NCBI GenBank assembly: GCA_035501255.1
Contig: DATJWM010000135.1
Coordinates: forward strand, 1-64,000
DNA from: JAFAZI01 sp035501255
GTDB taxonomy: Bacteria > Actinomycetota > Actinomycetes > JAFAQI01
Reading direction: 5' to 3'
Length of the DNA: 64,000 nt
In this document: positions 19,593-27,457 of the stretch, piece after piece
Position numbering within the stretch: the stretch's first letter is position 1
Layout of the letters: every line of letters starts with the position of its first letter
Position numbers and translations under genes: made by a program
The notes under the pieces: model-generated
What the model was told of the DNA's origin: nothing
The model's input: the letters and a program-made list of their open reading frames with translations, nothing else
Database searches by the model: none

Positions 19593-20855
19593 GTGACCAC
19601 GCCACCGTTCGGCTTTCGGCCCAGCGGCGATGGGGAGCCCGAGGAAACCCCGGGGGATCCATTCGCAGCCGCGGGCGCGACGCCGGACTTGGGTGCCATG
19701 CTGCGTCAGCTCGGCGACCTGATGTCCGGCGAAACCGGACCGGTCAACTGGCAGGTCGCCCGGCAATCGGCAATGGCGGTCATCGGTGCTGACGCGGGAA
19801 CGACGGCGGCGGAGGCGAGCGAGGTGGCCGACGCCATCAGGCTCGCCGACCACTGGCTCGACGCCGTCACCACGCTGCCCTCCGGGGTGAGCACGACCGA
19901 GGCGTGGAGCCGCCGCCGCTGGCTGGAGGCCACCCGACCCGCGTGGACGGACCTCGTCGAGCCGGTAGCCGCCCGCGTTGGTGCCGCGATGGGCCAGGCG
20001 CTACCGGAAGAGATGCGTGCCATGGCGGCCCCGTTGATGGGCGTCATGAATCAGGTGGGAGGGCTGGTGTTCGGCGGCCAGGTCGGACAGGCTCTTGGCA
20101 CGCTGGCCACCGAGGTCGTGTGTTCCACCGACGTCGGCCTCCCGCTCGGACCGCCCGGTGTCGGCGCGCTTGTCCCGGAGTCCGTCCGGGCCTTCGGTGC
20201 AGGCCTCGCCCTCCCGCCGGAGGAGGTTCGGCTGTTCGTGGCGCTGCGAGAAGCCGCGCACCATCGGCTGTTCGGGCATGTGCCGTGGTTGCGCACCCAC
20301 CTGGTCACCGCGGTGCGCGCGTACGCCGAAGGCATCACCATCGATACCTCCAAGCTTCAGGATCTGGCCCAGGGCCTCGACCCCAGTGACCCCGAGGCTC
20401 TGCAGCGGGCGATGGCGGGCGGGATGTTCGAACCGGAGGCGACTCCCGCGCAGGACGCCGCGCTTCGCCGGCTCGAAACCGCGCTCGCGCTGGTCGAGGG
20501 GTGGGTCGATACCGTCACCGCAGCGGCCGCGGAGTCCTTGCCGAGCTTCGGCGCCCTCCAGGAGACCATGCGCCGACGCCGCGCCACCGGCGGTCCGGCC
20601 GAGGTCACGTTCGCATCGTTAGTGGGTCTCGAGCTTCGCCCCCGTCGGCTTCGCGACGCCGCACTGCTCTGGCAGACCATGGGCGAGCGGCGCGGAATCG
20701 CCGAGCGCGACGCGGTCTGGGCGCACCCCGACCTGCTCCCAGTCGGCGAGGATCTTGACGACCCGCGCGGCTGGGTCGAGCGAGGGACCACCGACGACCC
20801 GCTCGACCTTTCCGAGCTCAACGACTCGCCGCCCGAGGACCCGTCGGGCTCCTAG
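19593..20855 (+). CDS. DUF2342 family zinc-metalloprotease-like protein
   Basis: A 420-residue cytoplasmic protein of the actinobacterial DUF2342 family (putative hydrolase, TIGR03624 type; the mycobacterial relative lies beside the UPF0182/PDZ pair). The central helix has the family metal motif EAAHHRLFGHVPW (about residues 217-229), with an upstream Gly-rich segment GGLVFGGQVGQALGTLATEV. GTG 19593 was chosen because GGTGGA lies a few bases upstream and because the frame further upstream overlaps the divergent gene. Enzymatic activity has not been established for the family as far as I know. Its TAG stop shares the CTAG palindrome with the opposing metalloprotease stop. Confidence 0.87.
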   Translation: MTTPPFGFRPSGDGEPEETPGDPFAAAGATPDLGAMLRQLGDLMSGETGPVNWQVARQSAMAVIGADAGTTAAEASEVADAIRLADHWLDAVTTLPSGVSTTEAWSRRRWLEATRPAWTDLVEPVAARVGAAMGQALPEEMRAMAAPLMGVMNQVGGLVFGGQVGQALGTLATEVVCSTDVGLPLGPPGVGALVPESVRAFGAGLALPPEEVRLFVALREAAHHRLFGHVPWLRTHLVTAVRAYAEGITIDTSKLQDLAQGLDPSDPEALQRAMAGGMFEPEATPAQDAALRRLETALALVEGWVDTVTAAAAESLPSFGALQETMRRRRATGGPAEVTFASLVGLELRPRRLRDAALLWQTMGERRGIAERDAVWAHPDLLPVGEDLDDPRGWVERGTTDDPLDLSELNDSPPEDPSGS

Positions 20856-21397
20856 GTCTCACCCAAGGCCGGACTCCTCGTCGCTGCGTCGACGCCCTCG
20901 AGGTAGCCGCGGGCGCGCTCGAGTCGCGGGTAGTCCGCGAGCGTGGCCCAAAACGCCGGACCATGACCGGCCACGATCAGGTGCGCGAGCTCGTGCAGGA
21001 GCACGTAGTCCACGACGTAGTCCGGCAGATCGACGAGACGTCGCGACAGCCGGATCGTGCGGTCAACCGGGGTGCACGACCCCCACCGCGTGGTCATGTT
21101 GTCGACCCACCGGACGCTGCTCGGCACCGCCCGGCCGCGCAGATACCGATCGTTGAGGCGCTCCGCCCGTCGCAGCAGGTCCTGATCGCTGGGGCGCCGC
21201 TTGGCTTCGCCTGCGAGCACCCGCTCGACCAACAGGGCCACCCAGCGCCGTTCTTGCGCTCGGCTCGTCCTCGCGGGCACAAAGACGACGATCCGGTCGC
21301 CCTCACGACGAGCGGACACCGTCCGGCGGCGGCGCGCACTGCGCACGACCTCGACCAGCGGCGCGGCGGTGGGTGGTTCGCCCCGATTGGCGTTCAC
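20852..21397 (-). CDS. YgjP/M48-type zinc metalloprotease
   Basis: A 181-residue protein with the metal-binding motif LLHELAHLIVAGHGPAFW: His135 and His139 coordinate zinc, Glu136 is catalytic, and His145 is the likely third ligand. The segment WGSCTPVDRTIRLSRRL just before it is typical of YgjP (formerly DUF45) proteins. I chose GTG 21397, the nearest valid start upstream of the conserved region. Extending further would read through the non-coding gap with the DnaA-like words. It ends tail-to-tail with the DUF2342 gene with a 4-nt overlap. The cellular substrate is unknown. Confidence 0.85.
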   Translation of the reverse strand: MNANRGEPPTAAPLVEVVRSARRRRTVSARREGDRIVVFVPARTSRAQERRWVALLVERVLAGEAKRRPSDQDLLRRAERLNDRYLRGRAVPSSVRWVDNMTTRWGSCTPVDRTIRLSRRLVDLPDYVVDYVLLHELAHLIVAGHGPAFWATLADYPRLERARGYLEGVDAATRSPALGET

Positions 21398-21731
21398 GGT
21401 CGCGACGCTAACCCGCGATTGGCGACCGAGTTGTTGTTGTGCACACCCGGTGCACAACGTTCCCGCAGGTCGCCGAGGTGGGGCGGAGCGATCGGTGGGT
21501 TCGTCCACAGGGGCCGTCCGAGGCTGTCCACACCGACACTCCATCTTGTCCCCAGCGTGTCCCCAACCTCATCCACAGGCCTCGTCGATCTGTCATTGAC
21601 GACCTTCGGTCGGGTCCGTACGGTCATGCCCAACGGAGCCCCCGTGGTAGGCCGGGTGGGCGTTCGCAAGGGGAAGGCGAACGACTGCACGACCTGCCCG
21701 GGGGCTTCGTTGTCCACCCCGGGCATCGCGC
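21398..21731. promoter_or_regulatory. 334-bp gene-free gap with a cluster of DnaA-box-like 9-mers
   Basis: No gene is visible in this gap. It holds many words one or two mismatches from TTGTCCACA: TTGTGCACA (21437-21445), TTGTGCACC on the other strand (21449-21457), TCGTCCACA (21501-21509), CTGTCCACA (21524-21532), TTGTCCCCA (21546-21554), GTGTCCCCA (21557-21565), TCATCCACA (21569-21577) and TTGTCCACC (21710-21718). None is a perfect consensus. The density suggests DnaA binding, for example a titration or secondary site. An oriC is unlikely because dnaA, dnaN and an AT-rich stretch are missing. Confidence 0.45.
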
Positions 21732-22523
21732 TCAGCGACCGACGAATCTCGGGGTACGCCGGGCTTTGCTCGCCGCGATCCCCTCGCGCAAATCGTCGGT
21801 CGCGAAGGTCACGGGCTGGGCGAGCGCCTCGTACTGCAGGGCGGCCTCGAGGCTCTGACACCGGTCGCCGCGCAGCCCGGCGACACTCAGACGGACCGCG
21901 ACCGGGGCGTTGAGCGCAATCTGCTCGGCCACGGCGAGTGCAGCGCCGAGCACCTCCTCGGCACCAACCACACCGTTGACCAGACCGATGCGTAGCGCCT
22001 CTGCGGCGGACACCTTCCGGCCGGTGAGCAGAAGTTCACCCGCCACCGCATGGCCCACCACCTCGGGCAACAGGTAGGTCGCGCCCATCCCGGCGTGCAT
22101 GCCCAACCTGGTGAACGGCGCCGAGAGAACCGCGTCGTTCGCGGCGTAGCGCAGGTCGCAGGCGAGCGCGAGGCACAGTCCCGCTCCAATGGCAGGCCCG
22201 TTGATCGCCGCAATGGTGGGCACTTCCAGATCGCGAATCGACAGCCACGTGCGGTAGAACGGCAGCATCCGGTCCCGGATCGCGTCAACGCTGAGATCGG
22301 GCGATTCCCCGATCCAGGACAGATCCCCGCCGGCGCAAAACGCCGGACCGGCGCCCGTCACGACGACCGCCCGCACCGAGCGGTCGCCGCGCAGTGAGCC
22401 GACGGCCTCGCGCCACGCAGCGGTGAGCTCGGCGGTCATGGCGTTGCGCTGGTCGGGCAGGTCGAGGGTCAGCACGACAACACCGTCGGGACGACGGTCG
22501 ACACGAAGCGGGCCTGAAGGCAT
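21732..22523 (-). CDS. Enoyl-CoA hydratase/isomerase family protein
   Basis: A crotonase-fold enzyme of 263 residues acting on acyl-CoA. The oxyanion-hole motifs are present: AFCAGGDLSW near residue 62 and NGPAIGAGLCLALACD near 108. At the position of the first catalytic Glu of classical hydratases the residue is Cys (GAGLCLA), and the second Glu region reads FTRLGMHAGMGATYLLP, so both classical glutamates are missing. This suggests an isomerase, hydrolase or other crotonase activity rather than straightforward hydration. The gene stands alone on the minus strand upstream of the DnaA-box-like gap. The 236-bp region upstream (22524-22759) contains nothing I can identify. Confidence 0.88.
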   Translation of the reverse strand: MPSGPLRVDRRPDGVVVLTLDLPDQRNAMTAELTAAWREAVGSLRGDRSVRAVVVTGAGPAFCAGGDLSWIGESPDLSVDAIRDRMLPFYRTWLSIRDLEVPTIAAINGPAIGAGLCLALACDLRYAANDAVLSAPFTRLGMHAGMGATYLLPEVVGHAVAGELLLTGRKVSAAEALRIGLVNGVVGAEEVLGAALAVAEQIALNAPVAVRLSVAGLRGDRCQSLEAALQYEALAQPVTFATDDLREGIAASKARRTPRFVGR

Positions 22524-22759
22524 CCGGTTCTCCCGGTCGAAAGGGGCGGTTCCGGGAGCCTAGGCCCTGGGTGAGAATCCTGCGCGCCGCGGGCGGCGGT
22601 CCGGTGTCGAACCAAGCTCAGGCGGCCGCGCGGGCATCCTCGGCCCGGGCCGACCGCCACGCCCCACGCTCAGATACCGCGAAATTGAGCGTGGCGACGG
22701 TAGGGTGATCGAAGGTTCGACCGGCTCCCGGCCGGCGGCGATCGATCGAGGAGGGCCAG

Positions 22760-22912
22760 ATGGCCGACACCTACGAGGGCTACTGCGTGAAGTGCAAAGA
22801 GAAGCGCACGTACCAGGGTGAGATCAAGACCAGCGAGTCGGGCCGCCGGATGGCCCAGGGCCCATGCCCGGTCTGTGGCACCAAGGTGAATCGGATTCTC
22901 GGCAAAGCCTAG
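22760..22912 (+). CDS. Small zinc-ribbon protein (DUF5679-like, 50 aa)
   Basis: A strong GAGGAGGG ribosome site precedes ATG 22760. The 50-residue product carries two CxxC knuckles, YCVKCKEK (residues 8-15) and PCPVCGTK (35-42), which together can bind one zinc. Between them lies a basic linker with a Gly/Arg turn (SESGRRMAQG). Such small zinc ribbons are widespread in actinobacteria and may bind nucleic acid or a protein partner, but no function is established. A terminator-like hairpin lies about 110 bp downstream. Confidence 0.9.
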   Translation: MADTYEGYCVKCKEKRTYQGEIKTSESGRRMAQGPCPVCGTKVNRILGKA

Positions 22913-23019
22913 GCATTTCGCCCGGCGTACCCGCTCGGTCCGTCTCCGAACCTCGGCACGGCCCGACGCTCCTCCCCGTTGGCCGGGCTGCGCCATCGGC
23001 GCGAGCGCGACAGACATTT

Positions 23020-23055
23020 CGGAACCCCGCGAGGCACCGGTCTCGCGGGGTTCCG
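23020..23055 (+). terminator. Terminator-like hairpin, 14-bp perfect stem
   Basis: The arms CGGAACCCCGCGAG (23020-23033) and its exact complement (23042-23055) enclose an 8-nt loop. No strong U-run follows, as is usual for GC-rich actinobacteria. It lies between the zinc-ribbon gene and the ThiF/TOMM-like gene and would separate their transcripts. The rest of 22913-23191 shows nothing else. Confidence 0.7.
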
Positions 23056-23191
23056 GCGCGTTGTGATCGATTTCCTCGCGATCCATTCGGGTCCCTCTCG
23101 CCGCTCGCTCACCGTCCAGCTGTGGACAGCGCCCGCGGACGAGCGCCCCGCTGTGCCAGGCTGCGGCGCTTGCGAGGAGAGGCCGATCGCC

Positions 23192-24217
23192 GTGCGCCCG
23201 ATGCTCAAACCCGCGTTGCGCCGGCTCTGGCGCGACCCGTCGACCCTTCAACTCGGGGTGGACCCGCGCCGGGCAATCGTCCTCGGCGGGATCGACCCGG
23301 CCGACCTCGCACTGCTCGACCTCATCGACGGTCGGCACGAGGTCACCGAGATCGCCGACGACGCCGAGCGCAAGGGGCACCCGAGAGATCGCACTTTGGC
23401 CCTCCTGAACACCCTCGACGCTGCCGACGCACTCGACGACGGCGACGCCGCTCCCCCACCCGACGCCCGGCTGGCTCCGGACCTGTTGTCTTTGTCGCTC
23501 GTGCATCGCGGGCCGGGCGAGGCTCCCCTGCGTCTGGCTCGGCGCCGCTCCGCAGCGGTCGAGGTGCGCGGTGCCGGACGGGTCGGCGCGACGCTCGCTC
23601 GTGCGCTCAATGCCGCGGGAGTCGGCCACCTCGCGGTCACCGACGACGGGCCGGTCAGGGACGCCGACCTCGCGCCCGGTGGGATCCGGGTCGTCGGCGC
23701 GCACGTCACCACCCGGGCGCAGCAACTGCGGCGCGAGATCGACACCGAGCCGAGTGTCGTCCGGCGCGCCGATGCCCTGATCGTGCTGGCGCCCACGGGC
23801 GGATTCCTGCCGCCCGAGTGGCTGGCCACCGCCCGTCATCAGGTGCATCTTCCGGTGCTCATCCGCGAGACGACCGCGTCGATCGGGCCGCTCGTCTTGC
23901 CCGGGAGCAGCCCCTGCCTTCGGTGCCTTGAGCTGGCCAGGGGCGAGCGCGACCCCGTGTGGCCGGCGTTGACCGCGCAGCTCGTGGGTCAGCCCGCAGG
24001 AGTCGAGCCCTGCGACGTGGTCCTCGCCGGTGCGGCCGCATCGATCGCCGCCCTGCACGTTCTCGCCTGGATCGAGCACGGCGACGACCGGCCTCCGCCG
24101 AGTGTCGGCGGGGTTTTCGAGTTGTCTCTGGTTGACCTTCGGCTACGGCGCCGAACAATCACCGCGCATCCGGACTGTGGATGCGGCGCGGTTGGGATCA
24201 CTGAACCCCACCCGTAG
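23192..24217 (+). CDS. ThiF/E1-like protein resembling TOMM leader-peptide-binding proteins
   Basis: A protein of about 341 residues. The N-terminal 130 residues resemble the leader-binding portion of TOMM cyclodehydratase partners. An E1-like Rossmann core follows with EVRGAGRVGATLARALNAAG (GxGxxG) and DDGPVRDADLAPGG. Two cysteine pairs near the C-terminus, SPCLRCLE and HPDCGCG, would bind structural zinc as in ThiF/MoeB proteins. GTG 23192 is preferred over ATG 23201 because GAGGAGAGG is about 9 nt upstream. No YcaO, dehydrogenase or precursor-peptide gene is seen nearby, so it is an orphan. Similar genes occur in the conserved UPF0182 to ABC1 neighbourhood, which suggests a housekeeping role. 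Confidence 0.72.
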   Translation: MRPMLKPALRRLWRDPSTLQLGVDPRRAIVLGGIDPADLALLDLIDGRHEVTEIADDAERKGHPRDRTLALLNTLDAADALDDGDAAPPPDARLAPDLLSLSLVHRGPGEAPLRLARRRSAAVEVRGAGRVGATLARALNAAGVGHLAVTDDGPVRDADLAPGGIRVVGAHVTTRAQQLRREIDTEPSVVRRADALIVLAPTGGFLPPEWLATARHQVHLPVLIRETTASIGPLVLPGSSPCLRCLELARGERDPVWPALTAQLVGQPAGVEPCDVVLAGAAASIAALHVLAWIEHGDDRPPPSVGGVFELSLVDLRLRRRTITAHPDCGCGAVGITEPHP

Positions 24218-24231
24218 CGGGAGCCCGGAGG

Positions 24232-25521
24232 TCAGGATTGGCGCTGCGCGGCAGGCACGTAGTCGCGCTTGGTGGCACCCGTGTACACCTGACGCGGACG
24301 CCCGATCCTGGTGTCGGGGTCGGTCATCATCTCCCGCCAGTGCGCGATCCATCCCGGCAGCCGACCGAGAGCGAACAGCACGGTGAACATCGGGGTGGGG
24401 AAGCCCATCGCTTTGTAGATCACTCCGGTGTAGAAGTCGACGTTCGGATACAGCTTGCGCTCGACGAAGTAGTCGTCGGCGAGGGCGATCTCTTCGAGCT
24501 CGATCGCGAGATCGAGCATCGGGTCTTGCACGCTCAACGCGTCGAGCACGTCGCGGGTGGCCTTCTTCACGATCGCGGCCCGCGGGTCGTAACTCTTGTA
24601 GACCCGGTGGCCGAACCCCATCAGCTTGACGCCCGGCTCCTTGTTCTTCACCCGCTCGACGAACGAGCGCACATCCCCGCCGTCGGTCATGATCGTGTCC
24701 AGCATCTCGAGCACCGCCTGGTTGGCGCCGCCGTGCAGTGGACCGAAGAGCGCGTTGACCCCGGCGGAAACCGAGGCGAACAGGTTCGCGTGGGCGGACC
24801 CCACCATGCGAACGGTAGAGGTCGAGCAGTTCTGCTCGTGATCGGCGTGCAGGATCAGGAGCATGTCGAGGACTTTGGCGACGGTCGGATCGACGTCGTA
24901 GGTCTCGGCAGGTACGCCGAAAGTCATCCGGAGGAAGTTCTCGACGTACCCGAGGGAGTTGTCCGGGTACAGGAACGGCTGGCCGACCGCCTTCTTGTGC
25001 GCATAGGCCGCAATCGTCGGAAGCTTCGCGAGCAGTCGCATCGTCGTCTGCTCGACATGCACCGGGTCGAACGGGTCGAGGGTGTCCTGGTAGAAGGTCG
25101 ATAGCGCGCTCACCGCCGAGGAGAGCACCGGCATCGGGTGCGCGTCGCGCGGGAAGCCGCCGAAAAAGCCGGTCAGATCCTCGTGCAACATCGTGTGCTT
25201 CATGACCTCGGCCGTGAAAGTCGCGAGCTCCGCCCGTGTGGGGAGTTCGCCGTAGATCAGCAGGTAGGACGTCTCGAGGAACGACGAGGACTCGGCGAGC
25301 TGTTCGATCGGGTAACCGCGGTAGCGAAGGATGCCGGCGTCACCGTCGATGAAGGTAATGGCCGATGTGCACGAGGCGGTGTTGCCGAAACCGGGGTCGT
25401 AGGTGACTCGCCCGGTGGTCGAGAGCAGCTTTCCCACGTGCATCCCCGACGGCGCCTCGGTCCCCTCGACCTCGTCGAGGGGCAGCACCCCGCTCGGGTA
25501 GTTGAGTTCGTAGTCGGCCAT
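24232..25521 (-). CDS. gltA: Citrate synthase
   Basis: Type II-like citrate synthase of 429 residues that condenses acetyl-CoA and oxaloacetate at the entry of the TCA cycle. Active-site residues are in place: His263 in GPLHGGANQAV, His305 in MGFGHRVYKS and Asp362 in PNVDFYTGVIY. His225 to His228 lie in LHADHEQNCST. The start ATG 25521 has GGGAGATCC just upstream. A much longer frame reaching 27447 on this strand is an antisense shadow of the ABC1-kinase gene. It is divergent from the ABC1 kinase with only 51 bp between the starts, and converges with the ThiF-like gene. Confidence 0.97.
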   Translation of the reverse strand: MADYELNYPSGVLPLDEVEGTEAPSGMHVGKLLSTTGRVTYDPGFGNTASCTSAITFIDGDAGILRYRGYPIEQLAESSSFLETSYLLIYGELPTRAELATFTAEVMKHTMLHEDLTGFFGGFPRDAHPMPVLSSAVSALSTFYQDTLDPFDPVHVEQTTMRLLAKLPTIAAYAHKKAVGQPFLYPDNSLGYVENFLRMTFGVPAETYDVDPTVAKVLDMLLILHADHEQNCSTSTVRMVGSAHANLFASVSAGVNALFGPLHGGANQAVLEMLDTIMTDGGDVRSFVERVKNKEPGVKLMGFGHRVYKSYDPRAAIVKKATRDVLDALSVQDPMLDLAIELEEIALADDYFVERKLYPNVDFYTGVIYKAMGFPTPMFTVLFALGRLPGWIAHWREMMTDPDTRIGRPRQVYTGATKRDYVPAAQRQS

Positions 25522-25572
25522 CTGGATCTCCCTCACGCACACGCCTCGGCTTCGATCAACGAGAATAGAGGG

Positions 25573-26958
25573 GTGAGTGACATCCCGAAGTGGGCGATCT
25601 CCCGATCCGTGAAGCTCGCGAGCATTCCCACCCGATTTGCCGGACGCACGGCGCTCGGCGTGGGCAAGCGGATCGGGGGACGACCGGCCGAGGTTGTCGC
25701 ATCCGAGATCCAGCAGCGCACCGCGGATCAACTCTTTCGCGTGCTCGGCGAACTCAAGGGCGGCGCCATGAAATTCGGGCAAGCGCTGTCGGTCTTCGAG
25801 GCTGCGCTCCCCGAAGATCTGGCCGCGCCGTACCGAGCGGCACTCACCAAACTCCAGGACGCGGCACCGCCGATGCCGGCCGCAACCGTGCACTCCGTCC
25901 TGGCCGACGCGCTCGGGCCGGACTGGCGTTCGTCGTTCCTGGAGTGGGACGACCGGCCTGCGGCTGCGGCCTCGATCGGTCAGGTCCACAAGGCGGTCTG
26001 GAAGGACGGCCAGACGGTCGCGGTCAAGGTTCAGTACCCGGGTGCCGGTCCGGCGCTGCTCTCCGACCTCAACCAGCTTGCGCGCCTCGCCCGGCTGTTC
26101 GCGGTCATCAACCAGGGTCTGGACGTCAAGCCACTGATCAAGGAGCTCAAAGAGCGGGTCGCCGAGGAGCTTGACTACGAGCAGGAAGCGGCGTCCCAGG
26201 CACGCTTCGCTGCCGCCTATGACGGCGACCCCGACATCGTCGTACCGAAGGTGCTCAGCCAGGCCGGAAACGTCCTGGTCACGCAGTGGGTGGACGGGAC
26301 TCCGTTGTCGGTGCTGATCCGCGACGGCAGTCCCGCGCAGCGCAACCGGGCCGGGCTGCTGCTCACCCGCTTCCTGTTCTCCGGACCGTCCCGGGCCGGC
26401 CTGTTGCACGCCGACCCGCACCCCGGCAACTTCCGGATCACCGCGCAGGACACCCTCGCCGTGCTGGACTACGGGGCGGTCAACCGGCTCCCCGGCGGTT
26501 TCCCTCCGCAGATCGGTGCGCTCGGGAGGCTCGCGCTCGAAGGGCATGCGGACGCGGTCCTCGACGGGCTGCGCGACGAAGGGTTCGTGCCGGATGATCT
26601 CGAGGTCGACGCGCAGGCCGTGCTGGACTACGTGCTGCCCATGCTCGCGCCGGTCATTGCTGAGCGGTTCCACTTCACCCGGTCCTGGCTGCGACAGGAG
26701 GCCGCGCGAGTCAGCGACCCGCGCTCTCCCGCAAACCAACTCGGCCGCCAGCTGAACTTGCCGGCTACCTACCTGCTCATGCACCGGGTCAGCACCGGGC
26801 TGATCGGAGTCCTGTGCCAGCTCGACGCCGAGATCCCCTACGGCGCCGAACTCCGCCGCTGGCTCCCCGGCCTCGCGGGCCCCCCACCGACCGAATCCGT
26901 CGACCCGGCAGACTCTTGCGGAAGGCGCGACATCGCGGACCTGCCCGAGCGCCCCTGA
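25573..26958 (+). CDS. ABC1/UbiB-family (AarF) atypical kinase
   Basis: A 461-residue protein of the ABC1 atypical kinase family. The hallmark KxGQ motif is KFGQALS (about residue 71) and the Ala-rich loop that replaces the glycine loop is AAAASIGQVH. The ATP-binding Lys lies in VAVKVQYPG, the catalytic loop in LHADPHPGNFR and the metal-binding Asp in LDYGAVNRL. GTG 25573 begins VSDIPKWA. No Shine-Dalgarno spacing is available in the 51-bp divergent region, so the mRNA could be leaderless. Bacterial relatives support quinone or lipid metabolism. It is followed 12 bp later by a cNMP-binding protein gene. Confidence 0.92.
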   Translation: MSDIPKWAISRSVKLASIPTRFAGRTALGVGKRIGGRPAEVVASEIQQRTADQLFRVLGELKGGAMKFGQALSVFEAALPEDLAAPYRAALTKLQDAAPPMPAATVHSVLADALGPDWRSSFLEWDDRPAAAASIGQVHKAVWKDGQTVAVKVQYPGAGPALLSDLNQLARLARLFAVINQGLDVKPLIKELKERVAEELDYEQEAASQARFAAAYDGDPDIVVPKVLSQAGNVLVTQWVDGTPLSVLIRDGSPAQRNRAGLLLTRFLFSGPSRAGLLHADPHPGNFRITAQDTLAVLDYGAVNRLPGGFPPQIGALGRLALEGHADAVLDGLRDEGFVPDDLEVDAQAVLDYVLPMLAPVIAERFHFTRSWLRQEAARVSDPRSPANQLGRQLNLPATYLLMHRVSTGLIGVLCQLDAEIPYGAELRRWLPGLAGPPPTESVDPADSCGRRDIADLPERP

Positions 26959-26970
26959 CCTGGAGGACGG

Positions 26971-27408
26971 ATGGCCCGTTCGGAACACGATTCGGAACAC
27001 GAGGAGATCGTCGAGACGCTCCGGGCACTGCCGGTCTTTGCGAACTGCGACCGCTCCGATCTGAACGACCTCGCCGAACACGCTCGGCGGACGTCGCTGC
27101 CGGCCAACTGGCCGCTGATCCAGCAAGAGACACCATCGGACGCCTGCTACGTCCTGCTGAGCGGCTCCGCCGACATCCTCGACGGAGATCGCAAGCTCGA
27201 CACCGTCGCAGCGGGCGCCGTCGTCGGCGAGGTCGGGTTGACCGCTCACCGGTTGCGCAACGCAAGCGTCGTGTCGACCTCGCCCCTGACCTTGCTGCAC
27301 ATCTCCGCGAGTGAGTTCACGGCCCTGATCGAGCGCCGACCGGCGCTGCGGCGAGCGTTCGAGAGCCGAAGCACGCCCGCCCACTCCGCGGAGGCCGATC
27401 AGGACTAA
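26971..27408 (+). CDS. Cyclic-nucleotide-binding domain protein
   Basis: A 145-residue protein consisting almost only of one CAP-type cNMP-binding beta-roll (about residues 20-130). It shows LPVFANCDRSDLNDLAEHA, YVLLSGSADILDG and AAGAVVGEVGLTAHRLRNAS, where the phosphate-binding cassette normally reads GExAL. No DNA-binding helix-turn-helix follows, so it is not a Crp-type regulator. It could be a regulatory subunit for the upstream ABC1 kinase, by analogy with PKA-type pairs; this is inference from a 12-bp spacing and a good GGAGGA ribosome site. Confidence 0.88.
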   Translation: MARSEHDSEHEEIVETLRALPVFANCDRSDLNDLAEHARRTSLPANWPLIQQETPSDACYVLLSGSADILDGDRKLDTVAAGAVVGEVGLTAHRLRNASVVSTSPLTLLHISASEFTALIERRPALRRAFESRSTPAHSAEADQD

Positions 27409-27457
27409 CACCCGGGAGGATGAGCCACAGACCCATCCTGGCCTCATCCCCGGATCG

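Noticed and set aside
21394..21861. Minus-strand gene in the DnaA-box-like gap
   Set aside because: The frame overlaps the enoyl-CoA hydratase 3' end in another frame, has biased Arg/Pro composition and no ribosome site.
25522..27447. Minus-strand frame extending citrate synthase upstream to more than 1000 residues
   Set aside because: The extension is antisense to the ABC1-kinase and cNMP genes. The true start at 25521 has a ribosome site and the normal citrate synthase length.
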